From an uncultured Acetatifactor sp. (GTDB lineage: Bacteria > Bacillota > Clostridia > Lachnospirales > Lachnospiraceae), in contig CAJTKW010000010.1 of the NCBI GenBank assembly GCA_910577035.1, forward strand, positions 20,436 through 84,435: a stretch of 64,000 nucleotides of DNA, read 5' to 3'. This document shows, piece by piece, positions 35,457 to 43,928 of the stretch. Every line of letters starts with the position of its first letter. Position 1 is the first letter of the stretch. The position numbers and the translations under genes were made by a program. The notes under the pieces are model-generated. The model saw only the letters and a program-made list of their open reading frames with translations. It was not told the DNA's origin and searched no databases.

Positions 35457-36556
35457 TGAAAAATGTGAAGATAATACTGGCTGTCGTGTTGAGTATCGTT
35501 ATACTGGGGCTGTGCGTCCTGCTGGGAATAGGACTCAGCGGACGGGTTCCGGGAGGCCGTACGGGTTGGGGAGGCGGCAGCTGGGATGGACGGTATCAGC
35601 TGGTGCAGGAGCAGGAATTTCCTGCAAAGGATATTAACACTATTGATATAGAGTATACCAAGAGCGGCAATGACGTAACCTTGTATGAAGCAGAGGGAGA
35701 TTCCGTTATCGTGCGGGAATACGCCAGTTATGAGCCCGCTGACGGTGAACTGGCCCAGATGAAATGCCAGTCGGGGAAGCTTACGGTAAAAGGGCCGCGA
35801 CGTTATAATACCTTCTTTCAAATAAACAGACACATTTATACGGAGGTCTATGTTCCCGGGGACTTTGCCGGCCAGCTGAAAATTGCTACGGTCAGCGGCG
35901 AGATTTCCCTGACGATGGATCTTGTATTGAGCGGGCAGTTGAACCTGACCAGCACCAGCGGGGATATTTATGCCGGCAGTCAGAGTTTTGAGGCGGAAAA
36001 GATCAATGTATCATCTACCAGCGGTGAGATCCGCCTGCCTGCGCTGGAGGCAGGTGAAATAAATATGAGCACCACCAGCGGAGACATTTCTGTTAAGGAG
36101 GCGGAAGGCTATGTATCCTGTTCCAGTACCAGCGGTGAGATCATTGTTTCCGGAGGAGCAGGGGACAGAGAAATAAGCAGCACCTCAGGGGATGTCCGGG
36201 TGGACGGCTTTTCGGGCAGCATTTCGGTCAACACCACCAGCGGCGAGATTTTTCTTCGGGGAGATCGGGGCTGTGGAAGTCTGCATAGTACCAGCGGGGA
36301 CGTGCTGTTTTCCGTGGAGGAGCTTACCGGGGACATTTCGGTCAACACCGTCAGCGGGGAAGTGTCCCTGGAGCTGCCGGAGACAATTTCTCTGGATTTC
36401 GAGGCAGACTCCGCCAGCGGGGACATCAATACATTTTTTGACGGGAGCTTAAGCTTTTCCAAGAGGGGAAACCATGCTTCGGGAATTGTGGGCAGCGGAG
36501 AACGCAGAGCAAAGATTACCACTACCAGCGGAGATATAACGATAAGGAAAAAATAG
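35456..36556 (+). CDS. DUF4097-family extracytoplasmic beta-repeat protein
   Basis: 366 residues. An N-terminal signal-anchor helix and a Gly-rich linker precede a long right-handed beta repeat built on the alternating motif TSGDI / TSGEI, seen at least ten times from residue 140 to the end. This is the DUF4097 adhesin-like (LiaX-type) fold. In related systems such proteins monitor envelope damage by antimicrobial peptides. It completes the PadR/HAAS module. Confidence 0.85.
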   Translation: MKNVKIILAVVLSIVILGLCVLLGIGLSGRVPGGRTGWGGGSWDGRYQLVQEQEFPAKDINTIDIEYTKSGNDVTLYEAEGDSVIVREYASYEPADGELAQMKCQSGKLTVKGPRRYNTFFQINRHIYTEVYVPGDFAGQLKIATVSGEISLTMDLVLSGQLNLTSTSGDIYAGSQSFEAEKINVSSTSGEIRLPALEAGEINMSTTSGDISVKEAEGYVSCSSTSGEIIVSGGAGDREISSTSGDVRVDGFSGSISVNTTSGEIFLRGDRGCGSLHSTSGDVLFSVEELTGDISVNTVSGEVSLELPETISLDFEADSASGDINTFFDGSLSFSKRGNHASGIVGSGERRAKITTTSGDITIRKK

Positions 36557-36608
36557 CGAAAAAACAGGATTTTTTGACAGAGTATCGATTGGCCGCATTG
36601 GAAAGCAG

Positions 36609-36637
36609 TTGAATCTATAGGCGTCTTGGTATACAAT
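36609..36637 (+). promoter_or_regulatory. promoter of the 113-aa protein gene
   Basis: TTGAAT (36609-36614), 17-base spacer, TACAAT (36632-36637), about 30 bases ahead of the start codon. Confidence 0.55.
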
Positions 36638-36669
36638 TATTTCAGCACCGTTTTACGAAGGAGAAGTCT

Positions 36670-37011
36670 ATGAAATTCAACAGGGATCAAATAACGATTT
36701 CCAATCTGTGGGATGTGATCACGCGGCATGAAGGAGATAATTTTGCCACAAAAAAGGGACTGCCCTTTGCGTATTCCATTAAGGGAGGAGAGCTTTTTAC
36801 CGACAGGCGGGAGCGTTCCATCACTCGCAGCACCTTTGAAAAGGCATATGATAAGCTGGAGAGGGATCAGTGCGGGGAAGACGCGCCGAGACGGATTGTG
36901 GGCCCTAAGACCCTGAACGTCTACGGCGCTCCCTATGTCTGGGCAGTCTTTGTGGGAATCGGCCTGATAGAGGAAGACATACAGTTTTTTCAGGAGGAGC
37001 TGGAGCTGTAG
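36670..37011 (+). CDS. conserved-looking protein of unknown function (113 aa)
   Basis: A soluble protein with no signal peptide. Notable stretches are SITRSTFEKAYDKLERD and IVGPKTLNVYGAPYVWAVF. The SD is AAGGAG. I recognise no named family. It has its own promoter and is followed by the structured RNA locus, so it is probably monocistronic. Confidence 0.65.
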   Translation: MKFNRDQITISNLWDVITRHEGDNFATKKGLPFAYSIKGGELFTDRRERSITRSTFEKAYDKLERDQCGEDAPRRIVGPKTLNVYGAPYVWAVFVGIGLIEEDIQFFQEELEL

Positions 37012-37033
37012 GACAGAGGAGTGGAAATTCTAT

Positions 37034-37063
37034 TTGACTTTTCGAGAGAGTATATGATATAGT
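37034..37063 (+). promoter_or_regulatory. promoter of the structured RNA
   Basis: TTGACT (37034-37039), 18-base spacer, TATAGT (37058-37063). The predicted start near 37070 coincides with the first base of the closing stem of the RNA. Confidence 0.75.
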
Positions 37064-37069
37064 ATAGCT

Positions 37070-37319
37070 GTATGGAAAACAGGGGCTGAGAGTCTTCCAT
37101 GCAAATATTTTGGCAACGGTGTTGCCTTATTGATTGAGTTAAAAGCTCAAATTTTATAAGTTGGTTACTATAAACCGGTGCATTTGCACACCTAACTTGT
37201 GAAACGGTCAATAAGAGTAGTAAAAGTAAAATATTTGCTATATAGACTCTAAAAACCACATATCTGTCCATACGCAGCTGTTATACCGGAGAAGCAGGAG
37301 CGGCCTGCCTGCCGGTTTT
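37070..37319 (+). ncRNA. large structured non-coding RNA (possibly raiA-motif class)
   Basis: A nested, multi-branched fold can be drawn by hand. The closing stem GTATGGA (37070-37076) pairs with TCCATAC (37267-37273). Inside are AGAGTCT (37089) with AGACTCT (37244), GCAAATATTTT (37101) with AAAATATTTGC (37228), hairpin GGCAAC-GTTGCC (37112-37126), TTATTGA (37127) with TCAATAA (37208), TTGAG/CTCAA (37134/37146), AAGTT (37158) with AACTT (37194), and a small GTGC/GCAC hairpin. A terminator follows at 37286-37319. The folded core is about 204 nt. No coding frame fits. Size and topology suggest the raiA motif, from memory only. Confidence 0.75.
37286..37319 (+). terminator. terminator of the structured RNA
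   Basis: CCGG (37286-37289) with CCGG (37312-37315) encloses GCAGG (37294-37298) with CCTGC (37304-37308), followed by TTTT. Confidence 0.75.
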
Positions 37320-37389
37320 GAACGATTCCGCAGATTAATTGTGCGGCGGTGCTTTCAGCGGCAGTACGGCATAAGAAGACAGATTTTCA

Positions 37390-37423
37390 AGGCAAGTGAT
37401 GTAGGGCATCACTTGCCTTTTTC
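37390..37423 (+). terminator. second strong terminator in the speD leader
   Basis: A perfect 12-bp stem AGGCAAGTGATG (37390-37401) with CATCACTTGCCT (37407-37418), then TTTTT. It lies about 100 bases before speD, so it either ends read-through from the RNA gene or attenuates speD transcription. The 70 bases between the two terminators contain no gene. Confidence 0.85.
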
Positions 37424-37523
37424 AAATATACGCGGCACGATCCGCCAAGAGAAAAGAGGGCCGGCGTTTTCATTATCCGGACTGCCGGTGCAGCATGAGA
37501 ATCAACATGAGAGGAGGCTGTTT

Positions 37524-38282
37524 ATGAGCGACAAGATTTCCCTGTATGGTTTCAATAATCTGACAAAGTCTCTAAGCTTTAACATTTATGATGTGTGTTA
37601 TGCAAAGAGCCAGCGGGAGCAGAAAGATTATATTGCCTACATTGATAAACAGTACAATTCAGAGCGTTTGACCAATATTCTGACTACCGTAACGGATATG
37701 ATCGGGGCCAGGGTGCTGAATATTTCCAGTCAGGACTATGAACCCCAGGGCAGTTCCGTAACAATCCTGGTGGCTGAGAAGAGTATGGTGCCGGTGGGAG
37801 ATACCACCGTGGCTCATCTGGACAAGAGCCATATTACGGTGCATACCTATCCGGAATATCATCCGGAGACCTGCCTGGCTACCTTTCGGGTGGATATTGA
37901 TGTGGCTACCTGCGGGGAGATTACACCCCTGTCTACATTGGATTATCTGATTGGCTCCTTTGACTCGGACATAATTACCATGGATTACCGTGTCAGGGGC
38001 TTTACCAGGGATATTGGCGGCCATAAGCTGTTTATGGACCACCGGATAACGTCCATTCAGGATTATATTGACGAATCCATCCTGCGAAAATATGATGCGG
38101 TGGATATTAACGTCTACGATGCTAATATTTTTCATACAAAGATGCTGATAAAGGAAATTGACCTGCAGGAGTATCTGTTTAACAGTGATGTCTATGAGCT
38201 GCCGCCGAAGATCCGGCTGGAGATCATGGATAATCTCCGCAGGGAAATGATCGAGATCTTCAGCGGGAGAAATGTATATTAA
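37524..38282 (+). CDS. speD: S-adenosylmethionine decarboxylase proenzyme
   Basis: 252 residues from ATG 37524 (GAGGAGG six bases before). It matches the longer E. coli-type AdoMetDC. The self-cleavage site is DKSHITVHTYPE, with S102 becoming the pyruvoyl group. It provides decarboxylated SAM, the aminopropyl donor for SpeE. It heads the run speD-speA-speE. Confidence 0.95.
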   Translation: MSDKISLYGFNNLTKSLSFNIYDVCYAKSQREQKDYIAYIDKQYNSERLTNILTTVTDMIGARVLNISSQDYEPQGSSVTILVAEKSMVPVGDTTVAHLDKSHITVHTYPEYHPETCLATFRVDIDVATCGEITPLSTLDYLIGSFDSDIITMDYRVRGFTRDIGGHKLFMDHRITSIQDYIDESILRKYDAVDINVYDANIFHTKMLIKEIDLQEYLFNSDVYELPPKIRLEIMDNLRREMIEIFSGRNVY

Positions 38283-38327
38283 AGGATTCGTCTGGCGGCA
38301 GTCCATGCGGCGGAAAGGAGGCATCGG

Positions 38328-39788
38328 ATGGGGCGTTTCAATCAGTCAAGGGCACCGGTTTATGAGGCGCTGGAGGAATTTCGGAGAAACAGGATTGTCC
38401 CCTTTGATGTGCCGGGGCATAAGCGGGGCCGCGGAAATCCGGAATTGGTGGAGCTGCTGGGACAGCAGTGTGTGGGAATTGACGTAAACTCCATGAAGGC
38501 ACTGGACAACCTGTGCCATCCGGTGTCGGTGATACGGGAAGCGGAGGAAATGGCAGCGGAAGCCTTTGGGGCGGCATATGCTTTTCTTATGGTAGGCGGG
38601 ACCACTTCTTCGGTGCAGAGTATGGTGCTGAGTGTGTGCAAAAAAGGGGATAAAATTATTCTGCCCCGGAACGTTCACAGGAGCGTGATTAACGCGTTGG
38701 TACTGGTGGGAGCCATTCCTGTATACGTGAATCCGGATATGGACAAAAAGCTGGGAATTGCCCTGGGAATGAAGATTTCCCAAGTGGAGAAAACAATCCG
38801 GGAAAATCCGGATGCAGTGGCAGTACTGGTGAATAATCCCACTTATTACGGAATTTGTTCGGATCTGCGGAGTATTGTAAGGATTGCCCATGCAAACGGT
38901 ATGAAGGTGCTGGCGGACGAGGCCCATGGGACACATTTTTATTTCGGAAAGGATATGCCTGTATCTGCCATGGAAGCGGGAGCGGACCTTGCGGCTGTGA
39001 GTATGCACAAATCCGGCGGAAGCCTGACCCAAAGCTCCTTTTTGCTGACGGGAGTGTCTATGAATCCCGGGTATGTACGCCAGATCATTAACCTGACCCA
39101 GACTACCAGCGCGTCTTATCTGCTGCTGGCAAGCCTTGATATTTCAAGGAGGAATCTGGCGCTTCGGGGAAGGGAGGAATTTGCCAAGGTCACGGCACTG
39201 GCAGAGTATGCGAGGCAGGAGATAAACCGTATCGGTGAGTACTATGCTTATACGGCTGAGCTGATTAACGGGGACAGTATCTTTGACTTTGACAAGACGA
39301 AGCTGACGGTCAATACCCTGGGAATCGGCCTGGCGGGGATCGAAGTTTATGACATCCTCAGGGACGAATATGATATTCAGATGGAGCTGGGGGATATTGC
39401 GAATGTACTGGCCTATATTTCCATTGGTGACAGGGAGCGGGATATGGAACGGCTGATCGGCGCCCTGGCAGAGATCCGGAGAAAATACGCAAGGGACAAT
39501 TCCGGCATGTATACCCGGGAATACGTGGAACCGAAGGTAGCAGTGTCGCCGCAAAGTGCGTTTTATGCAGAAAAGGAGTCCCTGCCCCTGACAGAGACAA
39601 AGGGGCGCATTTGCAGTGAGTTTGTTATGTGCTATCCTCCGGGTATACCCATTCTGGCTCCCGGAGAGGAGATTACCGGGGAAATTCTGGAATACATTAT
39701 TTATGCCAGGGAAAAAGGCTGCTCTATGACCGGCCCGGAGGATCCCCGGATTGAACGGTTGAACGTGCTGAAGGAAGTCTGGGCTTAG
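38328..39788 (+). CDS. speA: arginine decarboxylase, Orn/Lys/Arg decarboxylase fold I
   Basis: 486 residues, the short Gram-positive (Bacillus SpeA) form. It has an N-terminal PFDVPGHKRGRG, DEAHGTHF for cofactor binding, and PLP lysine K228 in SMHKSGGSLTQSS; the C-terminal domain has CYPPGIPILAPGEEI. It produces agmatine from arginine. That agrees with aguA/aguB further along, which take agmatine to putrescine. Lysine or ornithine activity cannot be excluded by sequence. AAAGGAGG precedes the ATG. Confidence 0.92.
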   Translation: MGRFNQSRAPVYEALEEFRRNRIVPFDVPGHKRGRGNPELVELLGQQCVGIDVNSMKALDNLCHPVSVIREAEEMAAEAFGAAYAFLMVGGTTSSVQSMVLSVCKKGDKIILPRNVHRSVINALVLVGAIPVYVNPDMDKKLGIALGMKISQVEKTIRENPDAVAVLVNNPTYYGICSDLRSIVRIAHANGMKVLADEAHGTHFYFGKDMPVSAMEAGADLAAVSMHKSGGSLTQSSFLLTGVSMNPGYVRQIINLTQTTSASYLLLASLDISRRNLALRGREEFAKVTALAEYARQEINRIGEYYAYTAELINGDSIFDFDKTKLTVNTLGIGLAGIEVYDILRDEYDIQMELGDIANVLAYISIGDRERDMERLIGALAEIRRKYARDNSGMYTREYVEPKVAVSPQSAFYAEKESLPLTETKGRICSEFVMCYPPGIPILAPGEEITGEILEYIIYAREKGCSMTGPEDPRIERLNVLKEVWA

Positions 39789-39826
39789 TGTGAGATTCCG
39801 CTGAGCGGAATTAAGGAGGGCAGGAT

Positions 39827-40684
39827 ATGGAATTGTGGTTTTCGGAGCCGCATACCCCAAATGTAAAGCTGTCAATCCGTGTGGACAGGCAATTGTACAG
39901 CGGGGAAAGTGAATTTCAGAGGATTGATGTGTTTGAATCGCCGGAATTCGGCAGGTTTCTTGTGCTGGACGGTTATATCATGCTGACGGAGAAGGATGAA
40001 TTTATATATCATGAGATGATCGTGCATGTACCCATGGCAGTGCACCCTGATGTAAAGCGGGTGCTTGTCATTGGCGCCGGAGATGGCGGTGTGGTAAGAG
40101 AGCTTACAAAATATCCGGAAATAGAAGATATTGATCTGGTGGAGATTGACGAACAGGTGATCCGGGTGTGCAGGGAATTTCTGCCCGGAACCTCCTGCAG
40201 GCTGGACGATGGAAGAGTGCATATCCATTATGAGGACGGCCTGAGGTTTGTGCGTGGCCGGGAAGACGATTATGACCTGGTAATTGTAGATTCCACAGAT
40301 CCCTTTGGACCGGGGGAAGGGTTATTTACCAAGGAGTTTTACGGGAACTGCTATAAGGCGCTGAAGGAGGACGGTATCATGGTAAACCAGCATGAGAGCC
40401 CCTTTTATGAGGCAGATGCCACGGCCTGTATGCGGGCACACAAGCGCATCGTGGAAACCTTTCCTGTCAGCCGGGTCTATCAGGCCCATATTCCCACCTA
40501 TCCTTCCGGGCACTGGCTGTTTGGCTTTGCTTCCAAGAAATATCATCCGGTGCGTGACCTGGATCGGGAGCGCTGGCTAAACAGGGAGCTGGACACCCTG
40601 TACTATACGCCAAAGCTTCATGAGGGTGCGTTCTGCCTTCCTGCCTATGTAGAGAAGCTGCTGCGGAAAGCGGAGGTGCGGTAG
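39827..40684 (+). CDS. speE: spermidine synthase (polyamine aminopropyltransferase)
   Basis: 285 residues. A short N-terminal beta domain (SIRVDRQLYSGESEFQ) precedes a Rossmann methyltransferase-like fold with VIGAGDGGVVREL, the acidic VEIDEQV and the catalytic Asp in VDSTDPFGPGEGLF. It transfers aminopropyl from decarboxylated SAM to putrescine, giving spermidine; agmatine is a possible acceptor in some relatives. SD is AAGGAGGG. Confidence 0.94.
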   Translation: MELWFSEPHTPNVKLSIRVDRQLYSGESEFQRIDVFESPEFGRFLVLDGYIMLTEKDEFIYHEMIVHVPMAVHPDVKRVLVIGAGDGGVVRELTKYPEIEDIDLVEIDEQVIRVCREFLPGTSCRLDDGRVHIHYEDGLRFVRGREDDYDLVIVDSTDPFGPGEGLFTKEFYGNCYKALKEDGIMVNQHESPFYEADATACMRAHKRIVETFPVSRVYQAHIPTYPSGHWLFGFASKKYHPVRDLDRERWLNRELDTLYYTPKLHEGAFCLPAYVEKLLRKAEVR

Positions 40685-40685
40685 A

Positions 40686-41936
40686 GTGAGAAGAGTTTCC
40701 GGGAAGAGGGCGACGCCTGGGATGCTGACAGGAGTGGCAATGGTGGTTCTCCTGGCAGTGACTGCAGCTATTGTGTTTCATATCAATAAAGCAGGGCAGG
40801 AAGAAGGGGAAAGGGAAAGCATACGGCAGGAAGAAAATGTGATACATGTGTCACAGGACGGGGAGGAGTCGGAGCATACGCCCAAACCCGGGAGCAGCCA
40901 GGCGGAGCTCCTGTTGGAAGATATGAGCATCCGGGAAAAGGTTTATCAGCTTTTCGTGGTGTTTCCGTCGCAAGTGACAGGCGTGTCACCTGTGACAACA
41001 GCAGAGGATCTGACAGGTCAGAAGCTTGGGGATTCCCCTGTGGGTGGGTTGATTTTTGATAAGTCCAATATGGTGAGCAGGGAACAGGTGACGGAAATGC
41101 TCAATACGGTGCAGGCCTGCTCAAAGATTCCGCTGATTCTCACCTGCGATGAGGAGGGCGGCAGGGTAAACCGGCTGATGAGTACCGTGGGGACTACTGA
41201 TATAGACAGTATGATGAGTTATCGGGACCAGGGAACGGACAAAGCGGCGGAAAATGCGGAGATTATTGCCGGGGATCTGGTGAGCTGCGGTTTTAATACG
41301 GATTTGGCCCCGGTGGCGGATGTGTGGTCCAATCCTCAAAATACTGTGATTGGAGATCGGGCATACAGTGACGATTTTGCGCAGGCAGCCGCTTTGGTAG
41401 CCGCAGCCGTGGAGGGTTTCCATGAGGGCGGGGTTGCCTGTACCCTGAAGCATTTTCCCGGCCACGGGGACACGGCGGCAGACTCCCATACCGGTGCGGT
41501 ATATGTGACAAAAACCCTTGAGGAATTGAGAGCCGGGGAACTGCTTCCCTTTCAGGCAGGAATTGACGCAGGGGCAGACATGGTTATGACAGGGCATCTG
41601 ACGGTTACGGATGTGGAGGAGGTTCCGGCAGTTTTCTCCTATCGGGTTGTGACGGAGCTTCTCCGGGAGGAGATGGGGTTTGACGGTGTGATTATAACAG
41701 ATTCCCTGCAGATGAAGGCTGTTACAAAGTATTATGACAGTGGCCAGGCGGCGGTGCTGGCAGTGCAGGCGGGGGTGGATATATTGCTGTGTCCCGCGGA
41801 TCTGGAGGAGGCGGCCGAATCCTTGCTGGAGGCGGTGGAAACAGGGGTTATCTCAGAAGAACGCCTGGACGGGAGTGTACTGAGGATACTGAAGCTGAAA
41901 GAAGACAGGGGTATTCTTCGGGAAGGAAACAGATGA
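40686..41936 (+). CDS. secreted/membrane-anchored GH3, NagZ-like N-acetylhexosaminidase
   Basis: 416 residues with a GTG start. An N-terminal signal-anchor helix (MLTGVAMVVLLAVTAAIVF) and a polar linker lead to a single-domain GH3 barrel: DEEGGRVNRL, the NagZ-type catalytic loop KHFPGHGDTAADSHT (His/Asp dyad), and the nucleophile in GVIITDSLQM. It probably removes beta-N-acetylglucosamine from cell-wall fragments outside the membrane. It starts two bases after speE, so it is cotranscribed with polyamine genes although functionally unrelated at first sight. Confidence 0.88.
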   Translation: MRRVSGKRATPGMLTGVAMVVLLAVTAAIVFHINKAGQEEGERESIRQEENVIHVSQDGEESEHTPKPGSSQAELLLEDMSIREKVYQLFVVFPSQVTGVSPVTTAEDLTGQKLGDSPVGGLIFDKSNMVSREQVTEMLNTVQACSKIPLILTCDEEGGRVNRLMSTVGTTDIDSMMSYRDQGTDKAAENAEIIAGDLVSCGFNTDLAPVADVWSNPQNTVIGDRAYSDDFAQAAALVAAAVEGFHEGGVACTLKHFPGHGDTAADSHTGAVYVTKTLEELRAGELLPFQAGIDAGADMVMTGHLTVTDVEEVPAVFSYRVVTELLREEMGFDGVIITDSLQMKAVTKYYDSGQAAVLAVQAGVDILLCPADLEEAAESLLEAVETGVISEERLDGSVLRILKLKEDRGILREGNR

Positions 41937-42493
41937 AAGAAAAAGAGAGAAAACGATTACGCAATTTATCCCTGGCGCAGAATATTCTGATCTGCCTGGT
42001 TTATGCTTTTTTGCTGTTGTGTTTTCTGGTGCTTTGGGCGGGGGTGGCAGGACTGTTCAGTGCTGTCAGTACCCAGCGTCAGGGAGAAATTGATGATGTT
42101 GCGGGCTGGGGGATTATTTTTGAAAGCTTTGCCGGGGTGCTGGGAGGTTTCGCGGTAATCGTCCTGGGCTTTGTTCTTCTTGTTTTCACTGTCTGGCAGA
42201 TATTGATGTGGCTGATGTTCTGGAAGGCAAACCGGCGGATCAGGCCTTTTTCCAGGAGGAAGCCCTGGGGAATTGCGGATCAGATATTTAAAATTTTAGC
42301 AGGAGCATTTGGAATGCGGACTGCCGGGGAAGGCCTGGCGGAGCTGTTTTGCGGGGAGAGGGCTGGAACGGCGGACGTGACCGGTGTGGTTTTGCTTGCG
42401 GGTGCATCTTTGTTTTTCCTGGTTACGGGCATTTATCTTATGGTAATGTTTTGCAGGAAAAGGGAAGAGATTTCAGAGGACACGGCAGTTTGA
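41933..42493 (+). CDS. four-helix membrane protein of unknown function
   Basis: 186 residues from ATG 41933, overlapping the NagZ-like stop (ATGA) and preceded by GGAAGG. There are two long hydrophobic segments in the first half, one around residue 80 and one near the C-terminus; the loops are Arg-rich (RRIRPFSRRK). I recognise no family. Confidence 0.65.
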   Translation: MKEKERKRLRNLSLAQNILICLVYAFLLLCFLVLWAGVAGLFSAVSTQRQGEIDDVAGWGIIFESFAGVLGGFAVIVLGFVLLVFTVWQILMWLMFWKANRRIRPFSRRKPWGIADQIFKILAGAFGMRTAGEGLAELFCGERAGTADVTGVVLLAGASLFFLVTGIYLMVMFCRKREEISEDTAV

Positions 42494-42554
42494 AAAGGAA
42501 GAAAGAACTGCAGGAAATATAAAAAAACAGAAAATGGAAGAGAGGAGACGGGAA

Positions 42555-43835
42555 ATGTCAAAAATTCTGATTATCGGCTGCGGAGGGGTAGCTTCGGTGG
42601 CAATTCAAAAGTGTGCGGGGAAAGCGGATGTTTTTTCACAGATCTGCATTGCCAGCCGCACCGTCAGCAAGTGTGACGCCATGAAGGAGAAAATTGAGGA
42701 AGACTGTAAAAAAGCCGGAAGGGAAGCTCCGGTTATCACTACGGCAAAGGTGGATGCGGACGATGTGGGGGATCTGACTGCCCTGATCAGAAGGGAGCAG
42801 CCGCAGGCGGTTTTAAATCTGGCTCTGCCTTACCAGGATCTGACGATCATGGATGCCTGCCTCGCCTGCGGCGTGGATTATATTGATACCGCAAATTATG
42901 AGGCGGAGGATACGGAGGATCCGGCCTGGCGTGCGGCCTATGAAAAACGCTGCCGGGAGAAAGGCTTTACGGCATATTTTGATTATTCCTGGCAGTGGGC
43001 GTACCGGGAGCGTTTTGAAAAGGCGGGAATTACGGGACTGCTGGGCAGCGGCTTTGACCCCGGTGTCACCGGGGTGTTCTCGGCCTATGCCCTGAAGCAT
43101 TATTTTGACGAAATTCACTATATCGACATCATGGATTGTAACGGAGGAGACCACGGGTACCCCTTTGCCACCAACTTTAATCCGGAAATCAACCTGCGGG
43201 AGGTTTCAGCCAACGGATCCTATTGGGAGAACGGCCGCTGGGTGGAGACAAAGCCCATGGAGATCAAAGCGGAATATGACTTTGCCCAGGTGGGGAAAAA
43301 GGATATGTACCTTCTGCATCATGAAGAGATTGAGTCCCTGGCGGCAAATATTCCGGGAGTCAGGAGAATCCGGTTTTTTATGACTTTTGGGCAGAGTTAC
43401 CTGACACATATGAAATGTCTGGAAAATGTGGGAATGCTGCGGACCGACCCTGTTATGTACCAGGGGCATGAGATTGTACCGATTCAGTTCCTGAAGGCCT
43501 TGCTTCCCGACCCTGCGTCCCTGGGACCCCGCACTGTGGGTAAGACCAATATCGGCTGTATTTTTACCGGTATCAAAGACGGAAAGGAAAAGACAATCTA
43601 TATTTATAATGTATGCGACCATCAGGAATGCTACCGGGAGCTGGGCTCCCAGGCAATTTCCTATACCACGGGGGTTCCGGCCATGATCGGGGCCATGCTG
43701 GTGATGAACGGCACCTGGAAGAAGGCGGGAGTCTATAATGTAGAGGAATTTGACCCCGATCCCTTTATGGAAGCCCTGAATGAGTATGGGCTGCCCTGGG
43801 TGGTGGAGGAAAATCCGGCGCCTGTCCCAGTATGA
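42555..43835 (+). CDS. carboxynorspermidine/carboxyspermidine dehydrogenase (saccharopine dehydrogenase fold)
   Basis: 426 residues from ATG 42555 (GAGGAG upstream). The N-terminal Rossmann motif GCGGVASVAIQKCAG is close to the start, and ANYEAEDTEDPAW, LGSGFDPGVTGVFSAYAL and HHEEIESLAANIPGVRRI follow, as in CASDH enzymes. It condenses putrescine (or diaminopropane) with aspartate semialdehyde and reduces the product with NADPH to carboxyspermidine (or carboxynorspermidine). The matching decarboxylase, nspC, lies about 8 kb downstream. Confidence 0.9.
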   Translation: MSKILIIGCGGVASVAIQKCAGKADVFSQICIASRTVSKCDAMKEKIEEDCKKAGREAPVITTAKVDADDVGDLTALIRREQPQAVLNLALPYQDLTIMDACLACGVDYIDTANYEAEDTEDPAWRAAYEKRCREKGFTAYFDYSWQWAYRERFEKAGITGLLGSGFDPGVTGVFSAYALKHYFDEIHYIDIMDCNGGDHGYPFATNFNPEINLREVSANGSYWENGRWVETKPMEIKAEYDFAQVGKKDMYLLHHEEIESLAANIPGVRRIRFFMTFGQSYLTHMKCLENVGMLRTDPVMYQGHEIVPIQFLKALLPDPASLGPRTVGKTNIGCIFTGIKDGKEKTIYIYNVCDHQECYRELGSQAISYTTGVPAMIGAMLVMNGTWKKAGVYNVEEFDPDPFMEALNEYGLPWVVEENPAPVPV

Positions 43836-43852
43836 AGGGAATGAAGTTTCTT

Positions 43853-43876
43853 GAAGAATCGCAAGTACAGTGATTC
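43853..43876 (+). repeat. copy 2 of the 24-bp dispersed repeat; also a hairpin
   Basis: This copy forms GAAGAATC-8-GATTCTTC, an eight-base stem, just after the dehydrogenase gene. It matches 31828-31851 at 20 of 24 positions. Confidence 0.55.
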
Positions 43877-43928
43877 TTCCCCCAGATTGGAGTGAACAGC
43901 AGTAAAAATATAAGAAAGGGGTATGGAT

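Noticed and set aside
35456..36556. DNA tandem repeats in the DUF4097 gene as a minisatellite
   Set aside because: The TSGDI/TSGEI pattern repeats at protein level with uneven spacing and diverged codons; it reflects the beta fold and not a recent DNA expansion.
40686..41936. Cytoplasmic NagZ of peptidoglycan recycling
   Set aside because: The N-terminal signal-anchor places the catalytic domain outside the membrane, so the nagZ symbol was not used.
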